A stretch of DNA of 64,000 nucleotides from Prorocentrum cordatum (Eukaryota > Sar > Dinophyceae > Prorocentrales > Prorocentraceae), in assembly GCA_963575745.1 (NCBI GenBank), contig CAUYUJ010011170.1, positions 143,501 through 207,500 on the forward strand. The letters run 5' to 3'. Of the stretch, positions 29,701-37,760 are shown in pieces. Position numbers and translations under genes: made by a program. The number at the start of each line of letters is the position of its first letter. The first letter of the stretch is position 1. Below the pieces are notes generated by a model. The model had not been told where the DNA came from. It ran no database searches and saw only the letters and a program-made list of their open reading frames with translations.

Positions 29701-31861
29701 CGGCAAGCCCATTCAGAGGTGCGTGGTGTGCGGCAAGGAGGGGCACCAGCGCAAAGACTGTCGAGCACCGGGAGGACAGCAAGGCCCAGACAAGGAGAAC
29801 GCTTGGGATGAGTACCGGCAGAGAAAAGAAGAGAAAGGCAAAGGCAAAGGCAAGGGGAAAGGAAAGAAGGGAGACGGCAAGGGCAACCCTTCCAACCAAC
29901 GCTCCGCGCCTCCTGGACCCGGCGCCCCGCAGCCCAAGGCCAAGGCGACTCCGAAGGCCAAAGCTGCAGTTGTGGCTGCTGCAAAGGTCGAGAATCCAGG
30001 TGCCTTCCCCGCAGGAGCTTGCGGTCTTGACAGCTGGGCCAACGTTTGGTTGAAACACGCGGAGCCGTCTGCGCAGAGCAGTGGGTGGGCAGAGCCGCTA
30101 CAGCTTGCAGATGGCAGCAGCGCTCCGTGCCGGACATGTGTTGGTCCAAAAGGGATCCCTCAGGCCCTCCTGGAGAAGAAGCTGGGGAAGGAGAACATTG
30201 ATCTTGCACCCATGTATTGGTTTATCGATCGATGGTGCGATGTGCAATGGGGAGACAAGGTGGCCTTGACTACGCCGAAAGGCCAGACGTTCCACTTGAG
30301 CTGCTGGAACGAGCTCCCGTACCTCACCAGCCAGCAGCTTGAACAGGTCTTGGAAGATCTGCCCGAGCCGGGCGCCCCTGGCCGGTGCGGCAGAGCAGCT
30401 GGGGCAAAAGTGGCATCTACTTGCATTGTCTTGGGGCCGTGCGCCTGCGCGGCACGATTCCCGCCTCCGGCAGAGACCAGGAAGGACATCCGCGGTCGCC
30501 TGGATCATCTCTCGGATGACATTGACAAGGACAAGCGTGAGAATATGGTCAAGAAGTACATCGTCATGCCAGATATGTACTCAGATGGCAGCTCCTTCAT
30601 CGGGCCACAGCAACTGGGGAAGGGCACGGTCATGGATGATCTGGGCCATACCAAAGGCCATCCCGCCCAGATGTGGGAATTGATGGCAGGATCGGGCAAA
30701 CTCAGCGCGATGGCCCGTGAGGAGAATGTTACACATCTCCCGCCTGTGGACCACCGCTGGGGTTACCACATGGGGCGCTTCTCAGACCAGCTACGCTTGA
30801 TGTTCACCTTCCTGCTGTACGGATGCGAGACCCTCTTCGCGAGTCCTACGTGTACGCCACGGGGTAACAATTCCCGCGGCTGGGACAAGAAGAAGCTCAG
30901 ACACGAACGGGCGGCAGAAGGACTCTCCCTACAGTTTCTCACTGTGCTGTGCTTCCTGCAGCTGGTGATGGGTCGTTCTTACATACTGGAGAACCCCCAG
31001 GGATCTGACCTCTACACGGATTCGCATGTGCACAACCTACAGACCGACGGCTTGCCTCAGACACGAACTACCTTGGACCAGTGCTCATTCGGAGCGTGCC
31101 TTGACGGAGGTCTGATCCGGAAGAGTACAGATATGATTTCCAATTATCCGTTGCCGGAGCTCAGCCACAGGTGTGACGGGAGCCATGAACATGTTCATTT
31201 GCGTGGGTCCAACAAGGTCGGGTCCAAGACTGCCCAGGCAGCAGTATACCCTGATGACCTTTGCCGTGCTATTCTGCAGACTGTTCAGAGGATTTCCACC
31301 GCGCAACGTGGGGGGAGTATCAGCATCCAGGCTTCGCACTTGTCCGATTTTGACACGCTCCAAGCAATTGGGGCTGTACTTGGAGAGCTTCGTGTGCACG
31401 CTCAGCGACAAGGGCGCCTTGCTGCTTGGGATCATATTGTGACGCCGTGGCTACGACTACATCCACAGCTCCAGGTGCAAAATCTGGGCCCGGATGCAGA
31501 GCTACACGTTGCAGTGGTGGTTAGCGGTCCCTCCGCCCCCGGGCGTCATGGGACTGCGGGCCAGAACGCGCGCACGCCGGTTCGCGATCCCTCCGCCCCC
31601 GGGCGTCATGGGACTGCGGGCCAGAACACGCACACACCGGTTCGCGACCCCTCCGCCCCCGGGTGTCATGGGACTGCGGGCCAGAACGCGCACGCACCGG
31701 TTCGCGATCCTTCCGCCCCCGGGTGTCATGGGACTGCGGGCCAGACCGCGCGCACGCCAGAAGCAAACGCGGTTCGCGATCCCTCCGCCCCCGGGTGTCA
31801 TGGGACTGCGGGCCAGAACACGCACACACACCAGACGACTCAACAACACAGCTTGCTTTGA
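26765..31861 (+). CDS. retrotransposon ORF1: PHD-Gag-zinc fingers-protease-like-methyltransferase-like
   Basis: Frame is open through the LTR; candidate ATGs at 26765, 26783 and 26825 (the last directly before the first zinc motif). Order: PHD-type C4HC3 finger (CFVC, CSRC, H-x2-C, CGDC; 26828-26960); small Ala/Gly hydrophobic stretch (AMGASAAMGTAIGGAAALVV); coiled coil (about 27590-27830); gag capsid-like helical region (about 28620-29360, e.g. LKLWQIAMETQLKTTRWVVM); CCCH finger C-x8-C-x5-C-x3-H (29614-29674); CCHC knuckle CVVCGKEGHQRKDC (29720-29761); Lys/Gly-rich linker; protease-like LDSWANVWL (about 30025), where D-S-G has become D-S-W; then a segment with MWELMAGSGKLSAM (30671), LFASPTCTPRGNN (30836) and YILENPQGSDLY (30979), resembling motifs I, IV and VI of cytosine-C5 methyltransferases. 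Ends in five 20-residue repeats shared with ORF2. Confidence 0.8.
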   Translation: MSPTRLMLPYPNRAILQGFTMTCFVCHHQATEPATCSRCGKVGHAQCLGLDFFPEFPFCGDCIADTIREYSDYTTQARRQEWNKIYVHQLAVWKDRATAAMGASAAMGTAIGGAAALVVGSTVALAKGMVTGAINTSTADQPQTPALRDGPSQPALPAPPPAHPERRPSRKRASSVGWTPDGGGHCLACHTSNPGHVAHLRRGDCVGFPGMSYFGKKTAIEAHPQGKTAAPVEPPSSFASLEDASVTKDALVEVPVQPPGTEAAALTGAPVTLDSVLLAVQNLQEEVRTQRMSFDMVMKGQERFNKRTEDEHKHFAAIFVILEHSLTNLQVQHADVAAELKATKDRLAQLETERASWYGCDQREQEPHGEYHLPRELEAVMGNQQSELNSVPTYAMASGNTTPRQAQEEVDLLGLHSPRPRVLRDSKLDTAAVAALSAAPEAQPRARQVVGQLQIPPAMKDLRYGMDAAVVAFHVPQEMQLRPRGALPGGAGATLQETDMLKRGSAQDHTRDGVPVGASAAAFGSGPTAQAASRAPGAQLVTTARPDTETFSFTGDLVSPFEAGPGLLGEQGHVANHPPAFPGVMSQTLPGESRPPRATGQGTELRGSPPGLSLDEELPLGEVNLLVKFLNSMGDLPRIDLGDAHGRGERLKLWQIAMETQLKTTRWVVMDWWRWCWTTAERHYDTWLKTPILERNHLKILDGLPRRWELVEDWFLPRVLATVPTKLKDSVMQENTYGIDHRVVDVLFSLFKLMQPGSLDEQDHLHKQLTSPNTCRDPAAALKELRRWFAAMTRAVAIGMALPGLDQLYRGARSIYSGAFEGDDFALRLRWTAVEQQWGYPRKLSHEGLRAISQFAEAELGAMVITGKTSANTSPPLTDTQRARAKGEKEADKKRAATAREAAAAAASAASALDPLSQVQQPASAAGPTAAGITVNGQKYSSSTSTWAPVCSSWKDKGICTRGISCWCQHSGFPTHDKDGKPIQRCVVCGKEGHQRKDCRAPGGQQGPDKENAWDEYRQRKEEKGKGKGKGKGKKGDGKGNPSNQRSAPPGPGAPQPKAKATPKAKAAVVAAAKVENPGAFPAGACGLDSWANVWLKHAEPSAQSSGWAEPLQLADGSSAPCRTCVGPKGIPQALLEKKLGKENIDLAPMYWFIDRWCDVQWGDKVALTTPKGQTFHLSCWNELPYLTSQQLEQVLEDLPEPGAPGRCGRAAGAKVASTCIVLGPCACAARFPPPAETRKDIRGRLDHLSDDIDKDKRENMVKKYIVMPDMYSDGSSFIGPQQLGKGTVMDDLGHTKGHPAQMWELMAGSGKLSAMAREENVTHLPPVDHRWGYHMGRFSDQLRLMFTFLLYGCETLFASPTCTPRGNNSRGWDKKKLRHERAAEGLSLQFLTVLCFLQLVMGRSYILENPQGSDLYTDSHVHNLQTDGLPQTRTTLDQCSFGACLDGGLIRKSTDMISNYPLPELSHRCDGSHEHVHLRGSNKVGSKTAQAAVYPDDLCRAILQTVQRISTAQRGGSISIQASHLSDFDTLQAIGAVLGELRVHAQRQGRLAAWDHIVTPWLRLHPQLQVQNLGPDAELHVAVVVSGPSAPGRHGTAGQNARTPVRDPSAPGRHGTAGQNTHTPVRDPSAPGCHGTAGQNAHAPVRDPSAPGCHGTAGQTARTPEANAVRDPSAPGCHGTAGQNTHTHQTTQQHSLL

Positions 31862-33515
31862 TGAAAGGACAGCTCAAAAACTTGAGCTGATGTGTCAGAG
31901 CATTCAGGAAAACGTGTGTATGCTCATGTGTGACCAGCCACAACAGACCACCATAGCCGCACCCGCGCGAGTTGACGACAAAGAAGTATTGGACGAATCT
32001 TCCAGTGCGCCTTGCGTGGAGGACCTAGTGACAGGCACCTTGACGGATGACCCGTGGCAGTTCCGCCCCTACGACAAGGCGTCGTCTACTTGGCAGGCGG
32101 CAGCACAGCGAAGACACCAACGCCGGAGGCGCACCAACACCTTGATTGGAACGGCGTCTGTTGATCTGTCAGGACCACACGAGCCTACTCCAACAGTCGG
32201 AGCGAAAATTGGCCAACGCCCTGGCCATTATTTTGTGGTTCCCACGATCAATCCGGATGGCGACGCAGACCTTGATGGAAAGAGCGCGCAGACGACAGAC
32301 GACGCCCAACAACCACAGCATTCACCAGAACCACAACAGCCAGTGGAACAGCAACAACAACCAGCACCACAGCAGCCACCAGAGCGGCAGCGGCCGCAGC
32401 AACCACCTGAACCACAGCAGCAGCAACCGCAGCAGCCACGACAACGCCACCCGAGGCTTCCACTGCTCTACGCTGAAGTGGTCTCCACAAAGGCGGAAGC
32501 TTCTGCTGCCGTGCAGCGACTGCGGGCTCGTGTGCGGGATGATCACGGACATCTTCCTGGGCACGTTGTGTTTCGAGTGCATTATGACAAAGGTCAGGAA
32601 TTCTTAGCGGCTTCTCTAGAAAAGTATTGCGAATTCCATGGTATCCGCAGAACGACAACAGCTGGGTACGACCCGTCTGCGAATGGAGCCGGTGAGAACG
32701 CAATTGGATACCTCGAGCGGAAAGCTAGACAGTTGTTGACTGGCGCACGCCACCCAAGCTGCTGGTGGGGAACAGCGGTGCTTACAGCAGCCTTCTACTC
32801 GAGATGCGCCGCGGGCCTGGAGACATGGCCGGCGATCGCATACGGCACTAGAGTTATGATTGTGCAGGGCCCTGTCCCAAGGAATGCCTTCGCACCGAGG
32901 GCACAGCCTGCCGCGGTATTTGGTCCGTCAGAGCGAGTGCCTGGTGGGATGGTTGTATTCCAAGATGGTAGACTCAAGGAAGTTGTGAACATCCAGGCCT
33001 CGTCTCTGGAGGCAGAAGAGCTCGTGTTCGTTAAAGCTCACATGGAGGAGTGGGGTGCGCCCATTGCCCCACGCGCGGTTCCCAATTCAGATCGTTGGGA
33101 CGCAACGAAAATAGGCCAGTTCGGTGACAATCTCGCAAGAGGGTCCCTGTTCGATGGCCAGGTGCTACTACCAGGAGCTGGCGAAGACGAGCCTCCAGCA
33201 GAGGCACCGCGGGTTGAAGAGCTTCCTGAGCAACCACGTGTTCGGTCTGAAGAAATACTCGATGGGCTCGCCAACGGGGGGCCGTCCGCGGAAGAGCAGC
33301 CGGGTGAAGTGCCCGCAGGCAAGCAGAAGATAGTGGGTTTTCTTGACGAACAACCGCTTCCACAGTCATCCAGTGCACTGAACAATGACATGCGGTCCCT
33401 CCGCCCTCGGGTGTCACGGGGTGCGCAGTCACATCGGCGCGGAGTGGCGCCTGCAGTGTATCTTCATGCCGCCTTGTCATTGTCAGACGTTGAGTCAACC
33501 GCACAAGCTACTTGA
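31494..33515 (+). CDS. retrotransposon ORF2a: integrase
   Basis: +1 frame relative to ORF1, overlapping it by 368 bases through the 60-bp repeats; no obvious own start apart from ATG-like codons in the repeats, so frameshifting or fusion is likely. A Gln/Pro-rich linker (about 32300-32450) leads to the integrase core: LLYAEVVSTKAEA, D in VHYDKGQEFL (about 32587), and E in ANGAGENAIGYLERKARQLL (about 32697), then the copia post-integrase region (VMIVQGPVPRNAFAPRAQPA, AVFGPSERVPGGMVVFQDGR). The first catalytic Asp and the HHCC zinc site are not recognisable. Ends at an in-frame TGA (33513-33515); coding continues beyond it in the same frame. Confidence 0.8.
   Translation: MQSYTLQWWLAVPPPPGVMGLRARTRARRFAIPPPPGVMGLRARTRTHRFATPPPPGVMGLRARTRTHRFAILPPPGVMGLRARPRARQKQTRFAIPPPPGVMGLRARTRTHTRRLNNTACFDERTAQKLELMCQSIQENVCMLMCDQPQQTTIAAPARVDDKEVLDESSSAPCVEDLVTGTLTDDPWQFRPYDKASSTWQAAAQRRHQRRRRTNTLIGTASVDLSGPHEPTPTVGAKIGQRPGHYFVVPTINPDGDADLDGKSAQTTDDAQQPQHSPEPQQPVEQQQQPAPQQPPERQRPQQPPEPQQQQPQQPRQRHPRLPLLYAEVVSTKAEASAAVQRLRARVRDDHGHLPGHVVFRVHYDKGQEFLAASLEKYCEFHGIRRTTTAGYDPSANGAGENAIGYLERKARQLLTGARHPSCWWGTAVLTAAFYSRCAAGLETWPAIAYGTRVMIVQGPVPRNAFAPRAQPAAVFGPSERVPGGMVVFQDGRLKEVVNIQASSLEAEELVFVKAHMEEWGAPIAPRAVPNSDRWDATKIGQFGDNLARGSLFDGQVLLPGAGEDEPPAEAPRVEELPEQPRVRSEEILDGLANGGPSAEEQPGEVPAGKQKIVGFLDEQPLPQSSSALNNDMRSLRPRVSRGAQSHRRGVAPAVYLHAALSLSDVESTAQAT
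31541..31845 (+). repeat. five 60-bp tandem repeats across the ORF1/ORF2 overlap
   Basis: Unit contains CCCTCCGCCCCCGGG(C/T)GTC, ATGGGACTGCGGGCCAGAAC and CACGCGCACGCACCGGTTCG-type ends, repeated every 60 bp (20 codons), with a small insertion in the fourth unit. Open in two plus frames at once: RDPSAPGCHGTAGQN in ORF1 and PPPPGVMGLRARTR in ORF2. Confidence 0.9.
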
Positions 33516-33788
33516 GCAACCTCCCAATGCTTCAGCGAGCACGGGGGAGCAACCACGGATGCACCAGATACCGAGGATGATTTGCTAGAGCTTGAAGACA
33601 ATAGTGATGATGATCATTTTGTCGTGGGTCCGAGCATATGGTCCGAACCGATATCCTCCCAGGAGAGCGTTTCTGTCGACGCTGCCGCGGCGGCGCCGGC
33701 ATCCAATGCACCAGAAGAAGAAGAATCTTATGACCACGCAGAGGACGATAACGATATCCAGCCTCGGCGTTCTCGCGCCGGATACGTG
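33516..33788 (+). pseudogene. pol linker between integrase and RT, after in-frame TGA
   Basis: Same frame as ORF2a: TSQCFSEHGGATTDAPDTED, acidic DNSDDDHFVVG, EEEESYDHAEDDNDIQPRRS, RAGYV. The QPRRSRAGYV block normally runs into the RT N-terminus; here the continuation (KNKFRYRGIWEPLPL) is in the next frame, placing an indel at about 33788. Confidence 0.65.
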
Positions 33789-35782
33789 GAAAGAATAAGT
33801 TCCGCTACCGAGGCATCTGGGAGCCGCTCCCACTTGTGGCGTCCGCTGCAGTTACGGGGGAGCCAGGCGAATACGACACCGAACAGCACTGTATTCTCGA
33901 CGAAGATGCCGAATCTCAACTGTTGCTCGAGCCAGGGGCGGTTTCTGTTCCGGAACGAGACATCCAGGCAGCCACAGGGCCCGAACGTGAGCAGTGGAGA
34001 CTGGCTGCCGAGCAGGAGGTACACGAGTCGTTCTACAGGATGCGGGCGGTCAGCGATACGACAGCCGCCGAGCTTGCAGCAGTGGGTGGACAGTCACGCG
34101 CGTTGCCTATGAAAGCGGTGTGGACTCGCAAGAGAGGAGGAATACACAAGTGCCGTGGATGTGTCTGTGGCAACTTCGCGACCAAAGATCCCGCCGAGCA
34201 AGTGTGGACGGCGCAGGCGGAAACCAGCTCTGTTATGGCGGGCCTGAGGCTCGCTCAGATCCGTCGTTGGTCCATTGGCAAGTTGGACATCAAGGGTGCA
34301 TTTATGTATGCTCCTTTGCCGGATGACCTCCTGGTGGTGGTCCGGCCGCCCAAGATCTGGGTTACGCTTGGCTTGGTACCTCCAGACGCCTTGTGGACTC
34401 TCAGGAAGGCGGTATACGGTCTTCGATGCTCTCCAAGAGCGTGGGGGCTCGAGCGAGACGCCCGGCTCCGAGAGGCTGATTTCAGCAATGAGGGCCGTAA
34501 CTATCGCTTGAAACAGTGTGCTGCCGATTCCCAGGTGTGGCGAATAGTTGAAGATAGGAATGCCACGACATTGGGACTCTTGGTGTGTTACGTAGATGAC
34601 ATGCTACTGCTCATGCCATCTGGTGATATTCGAGACACGTTAACAGCGCAACTTCGGAGTCTTTGGAAAATGTCGACAGAAGGGTATTTAACATTTTCTA
34701 CACCACTCATGTTTCTTGGACTGGAGCTAGAGATCGACGCCGGGAGCGGTGATCTACTGATACATCAGCAGACGTTCATCAGACAGTTGCTCACCAAACA
34801 CGGCCTGGACAAACTCAGCAAGCCCATTGCCGCAATACAAATGGCAGTGCCAGATGCGGCAGACGGCCCCCCGACTGCCGGGGAGCTGAAGGTCCTACAG
34901 GGCTTTGCGGGCGAATTCAATTGGCTTTCCACCCGTACGCGTGCTGATCTCGCATACTACACTAGTATCATATCATCTACTGCAACCAAACACGGAGTTT
35001 GGACCCTGCAGTTATGTAAAAAAGTACTTCGTTACCTATGTGGGACAGTCAAACACGGACTACGACTTCCTGCTGGAGGGGACGAAGGCGCACTAGTGGG
35101 ATGGTCAGACGCAGGATATGGGGGACTGGGGACCAAAAGCCAGACCGGAGTTCTCGTATCATGGGCAGGGGGAGTCGTTCTATGGAGATCGTCTCGTCAA
35201 CCAACTGCTGCGCTCTCAACGTGCGAGGCAGAGGTCGCCGCCGCAGCCATCACCTTTCAAATCATCGAGGGGCTCAAGGGGTTTTTGGTGGAGTGGGGTG
35301 TGCAGCTGCGCCCTGCCATATTGTTGATAGACAACAAATCAGCCCTGAGCGTCGCCGAGTTCGGGGGTTCCTGGAGAACCCGGTATTTCGCCGTTCGTGC
35401 AGGGAGGCTGGCAGACGAGGAACTCTTGGGCAACATCGAGCTCAGGTACTGCCCGACGAGCGACATGGCAGCCGACAGCCTCGCGAAAATGAGCACGTCC
35501 ACCATGTTAGAGAACGCGAGGAACGCGATGAATGCCGATCTGCCGCCGATTCTTGGGGAGCACAACACCGTCCGGGAGTCTGATTCGACGTGGTGGGCGG
35601 TGATGGTTCGTCGACGCCGGTTGTTGCGCAGTGCTGCGGTCCACCACCGCGCCAGAGTGACACCCGGGCCACAGCAGAGTGGGGACGAAGCCGGCGACGG
35701 CCCTAAGCTCGAGGATGCGTATTGGCAGCGGATTGCACAGATCTGGTCTCTGAAGGACGATTCCAAATTGCTTTCGCTGTAG
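33789..35782 (+). CDS. retrotransposon reverse transcriptase and RNase H
   Basis: RT: WRLAAEQEVHESFYRM, MKAVWTRKRGGIHKCRGCVC, LDIKGAFMYAPL (first catalytic Asp, about 34290), ALWTLRKAVYGLRCSPRAWG (copia KAxYGLxQxPRAW signature), CYVDDMLLL (catalytic pair, about 34590). RNase H: GWSDAGYGG (about 35100), SWAGGVVLWRSSRQPT, ALSTCEAEVAA, LLIDNKSALSVAEF, RYFAVRAGRLADE. Catalytic residues look intact. No ATG before about residue 100 of the frame, because it is the tail of a polyprotein. TAG at 35780-35782. Confidence 0.88.
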
Positions 35783-36487
35783 GAGACGAAGAAGACGTAC
35801 CAGGGCGACCTCTACGAGTTCTATCTGTCCGTGTGCAAGGAGCACGGCCAGAAACCGTTGCCGCCAATTTCTTCATGTTCATCGTCGTCTGCGGCGCCGG
35901 AGGCCTCCGGGAAGGTCCACGACGGTGCGGCTGCGGGCTCGGGCGCGAAGTCCATGGCGACGCCGGCGCATCAGGTCGACCTAGAGAACACGGACGAGGA
36001 AGAGGAGCAGGTTGAGCCGTCGGGTAGCGGCCCCTCCGCCCACGGGTGTCAGGGGGCTGCTGGCCAAGGCTCGACGCAGACGGTTGGAGCAGCTCCGGGT
36101 TCCGAGCCTGGAGAGAAGCAGGTGCTAGCCAGAGAGGCTCTTATGCTGATCCTTGCCGGCGTCGCCCGGCTGGGAGAGCGAGCTTCGCACGCCCTCTTCG
36201 TCCTTCCGGAGTGGAATCAGAAGTACCGGAAGACGCTGGGGCCGTGCAGACGGTTCTGCGAGCGCCAACACGCGATCTGGCACATCACGGAGTGGGGCCG
36301 CGGCTGTTGGGCTATCCAGCTGAAGACCGAGATCGACACGACCGCGGCTGAGGTCACGAAGCGGGCCAAGAAGAAGAGGAAGCCCACTGGAGACCAACGA
36401 GATGCCCGAGCGGTCCTGAAAGCCGTGGCTCGAGTTCGCCGTGACCGCCCGCAAGAGGACGATGGCCAGCCTGGTCACACGGACTGA
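35783..36487 (+). CDS. retrotransposon ORF3 / C-terminal extension after RNase H
   Basis: Same frame as RT directly after TAG: ETKKTYQGDLYEFYLSVCKE, HGQKPLPPISS, acidic ENTDEEEEQVEPSG, then a helical segment REALMLILAGVARLGERASH, ALFVLPEWNQKYRKTLGPCR, RFCERQHAIWHITEWGRG and a basic tail (KRAKKKRKPTGDQRD). Either the TAG is a recent nonsense change and this is the natural Pol C-terminus, or it is a separate or readthrough ORF. No hydrophobic membrane span typical of Env. Includes a CCCTCCGCCC motif at 36032. Confidence 0.6.
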   Translation, partial: ETKKTYQGDLYEFYLSVCKEHGQKPLPPISSCSSSSAAPEASGKVHDGAAAGSGAKSMATPAHQVDLENTDEEEEQVEPSGSGPSAHGCQGAAGQGSTQTVGAAPGSEPGEKQVLAREALMLILAGVARLGERASHALFVLPEWNQKYRKTLGPCRRFCERQHAIWHITEWGRGCWAIQLKTEIDTTAAEVTKRAKKKRKPTGDQRDARAVLKAVARVRRDRPQEDDGQPGHTD

Positions 36488-36510
36488 CAGGGCACTGAGA
36501 GCAGGCCCAG

Positions 36511-36521
36511 TCAGGGGGGAG
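36511..36521 (+). promoter_or_regulatory. polypurine tract
   Basis: CAGGGGGGAG immediately before the 3' LTR; position and composition fit the plus-strand DNA primer. Confidence 0.8.
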
Positions 36522-37103
36522 TGCGTGACAGGCAGTATGGATACAGTTCTCTGCAATTCGTATCTTGAGAGTGTGTTGATCAGAGTGCAACGTTCAGCTC
36601 GCATTCCCTCCGCCCCAGGGCGTCTCGGGGCAGCGGGCATTCTGAGCCATCATTTCTTTTTGCCGATTCACGATTGTATTTGTAGACTCTATTGCCAAAG
36701 CCATCGCCGATCTATCGATGATGCATGCATTTGTGCTGTCCGCAGCTACTTTTTTGAGTCAATGTAATAACATATTGTCTATCGCCGGTTGGCAAGCCAG
36801 CTACGTCTGGCACGCGCGCGCCAGCTGCTACTGCAACCGCTTTGGCTCAAGGCGGCCAGCCGGTCGCACCTTGAAAGACAGAGACTGCTTACACCCTGCA
36901 GCCCGCACTGGAAAATAGTGGAAAAGAGGTCCTGGTTCCCTCCGCCCACGGGTGTCACGGGAGACCAGGATCACATACGTCATCGTCGGAGCCATGTCAC
37001 ATCAACCTCTTGCTTCTGCAGATAGATCTGGTGACATCGACATGCCACTGGCTCCCCGGGGGAGTGGCCCCAGTTCTGGTCAGGTTCAGAGCTACAACAC
37101 GAG
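36522..37103 (+). repeat. 3' LTR
   Basis: Same length as the 5' LTR, with about 12 substitutions (for example GACTCTATTGCC for GACTTTATTGCC, GGCGGCCAGCC for GGCGGCCCGCC). Confidence 0.93.
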
Positions 37104-37408
37104 AGCCGTCGCCATTTTCGAGGCCTGCTGGGGGGCCCAGCACAGTGAGGGCGACGCGCAGATTCAAATTTGACCTCGCCATCCCTGGGGGGCTGCGATC
37201 TGTGAAAGTGTCGCCATTTTCGAGGCCTGCCGGGGGGGCCAGCACAGTGAGGGCGACGCGCGGATTCAAATTAGGCTTCGCCATCCCTGGGGGGCTGCGA
37301 TCTGTGAAACTGCCGCCATTTTCGAGGCCTGCTGGGGGGCCCAGCACAGTGAGGGCCACGGGCAGATTCACATGACACCTCGCCATTCTTGGGGGGGCTG
37401 CGATCTGC
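37104..37408 (+). repeat. satellite S2, right part after LTR element
   Basis: About three further 102-bp units resume with GCCGTCGCCATTTTCGAGG at the LTR border; unit sequence as at 25772-26178. Confidence 0.9.
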
Positions 37409-37435
37409 ATTGTGGCCGCGCGCGGCGTCGGCCGG

Positions 37436-37760
37436 AGACGGCCTCAGTAACCTCAGTTCACCTCAGTAACCTCAGTAACCTCAGTTCACCTCAGTTAACC
37501 TCAGTAACCTCAGTTAACCTCAGTAACCTCAGTTCACCTCAGTAACCCCAGTTCACCTCAGTAACCTCAGTTAACCTCAGTAACCTCAGTTAACCTCGAT
37601 TACCCTCAGTAACCTCAGTTAACCTCAGTTAACCTCAGTTAACCTCAGTAACCTCAGTTCACCTCAGTTCACTTCAGATAACCACAGTGAGCCACCGTGA
37701 AGCTCAACTACCATATGTTAGCCTCTGTTCACCCCAGTTAACTGCGTTATCCCCTGATGC
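37436..37760 (+). repeat. minisatellite ACCTCAGT(TA)
   Basis: Units ACCTCAGTA, ACCTCAGTTA and ACCTCAGTTC in irregular order, about 30 copies, degrading after 37670. A related sequence in opposite orientation (GGTAACT, GGTGAACTCG) lies at 45905-46135. Confidence 0.88.

Larger units (their letters stand above)
26179..37103 (+). mobile_element. copia-type LTR retrotransposon, 10.9 kb, nearly complete
   Basis: Two 582-bp LTRs (26179-26760, 36522-37103) with about a dozen substitutions and no indel between them, a copia-style primer site, gag-pol ORFs with integrase before RT (copia order), a polypurine tract, and flanking AACCG / AGCCG (26174-26178 and 37104-37108), a 5-bp target duplication with one difference. 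Inserted inside a satellite S2 unit (GTGAAACCG | element | CCGTCGCC). Pol has one in-frame TGA (33513), one frameshift (about 33788) and perhaps one TAG (35780), so this copy is probably not autonomous, but it is young by LTR identity. Confidence 0.92.
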
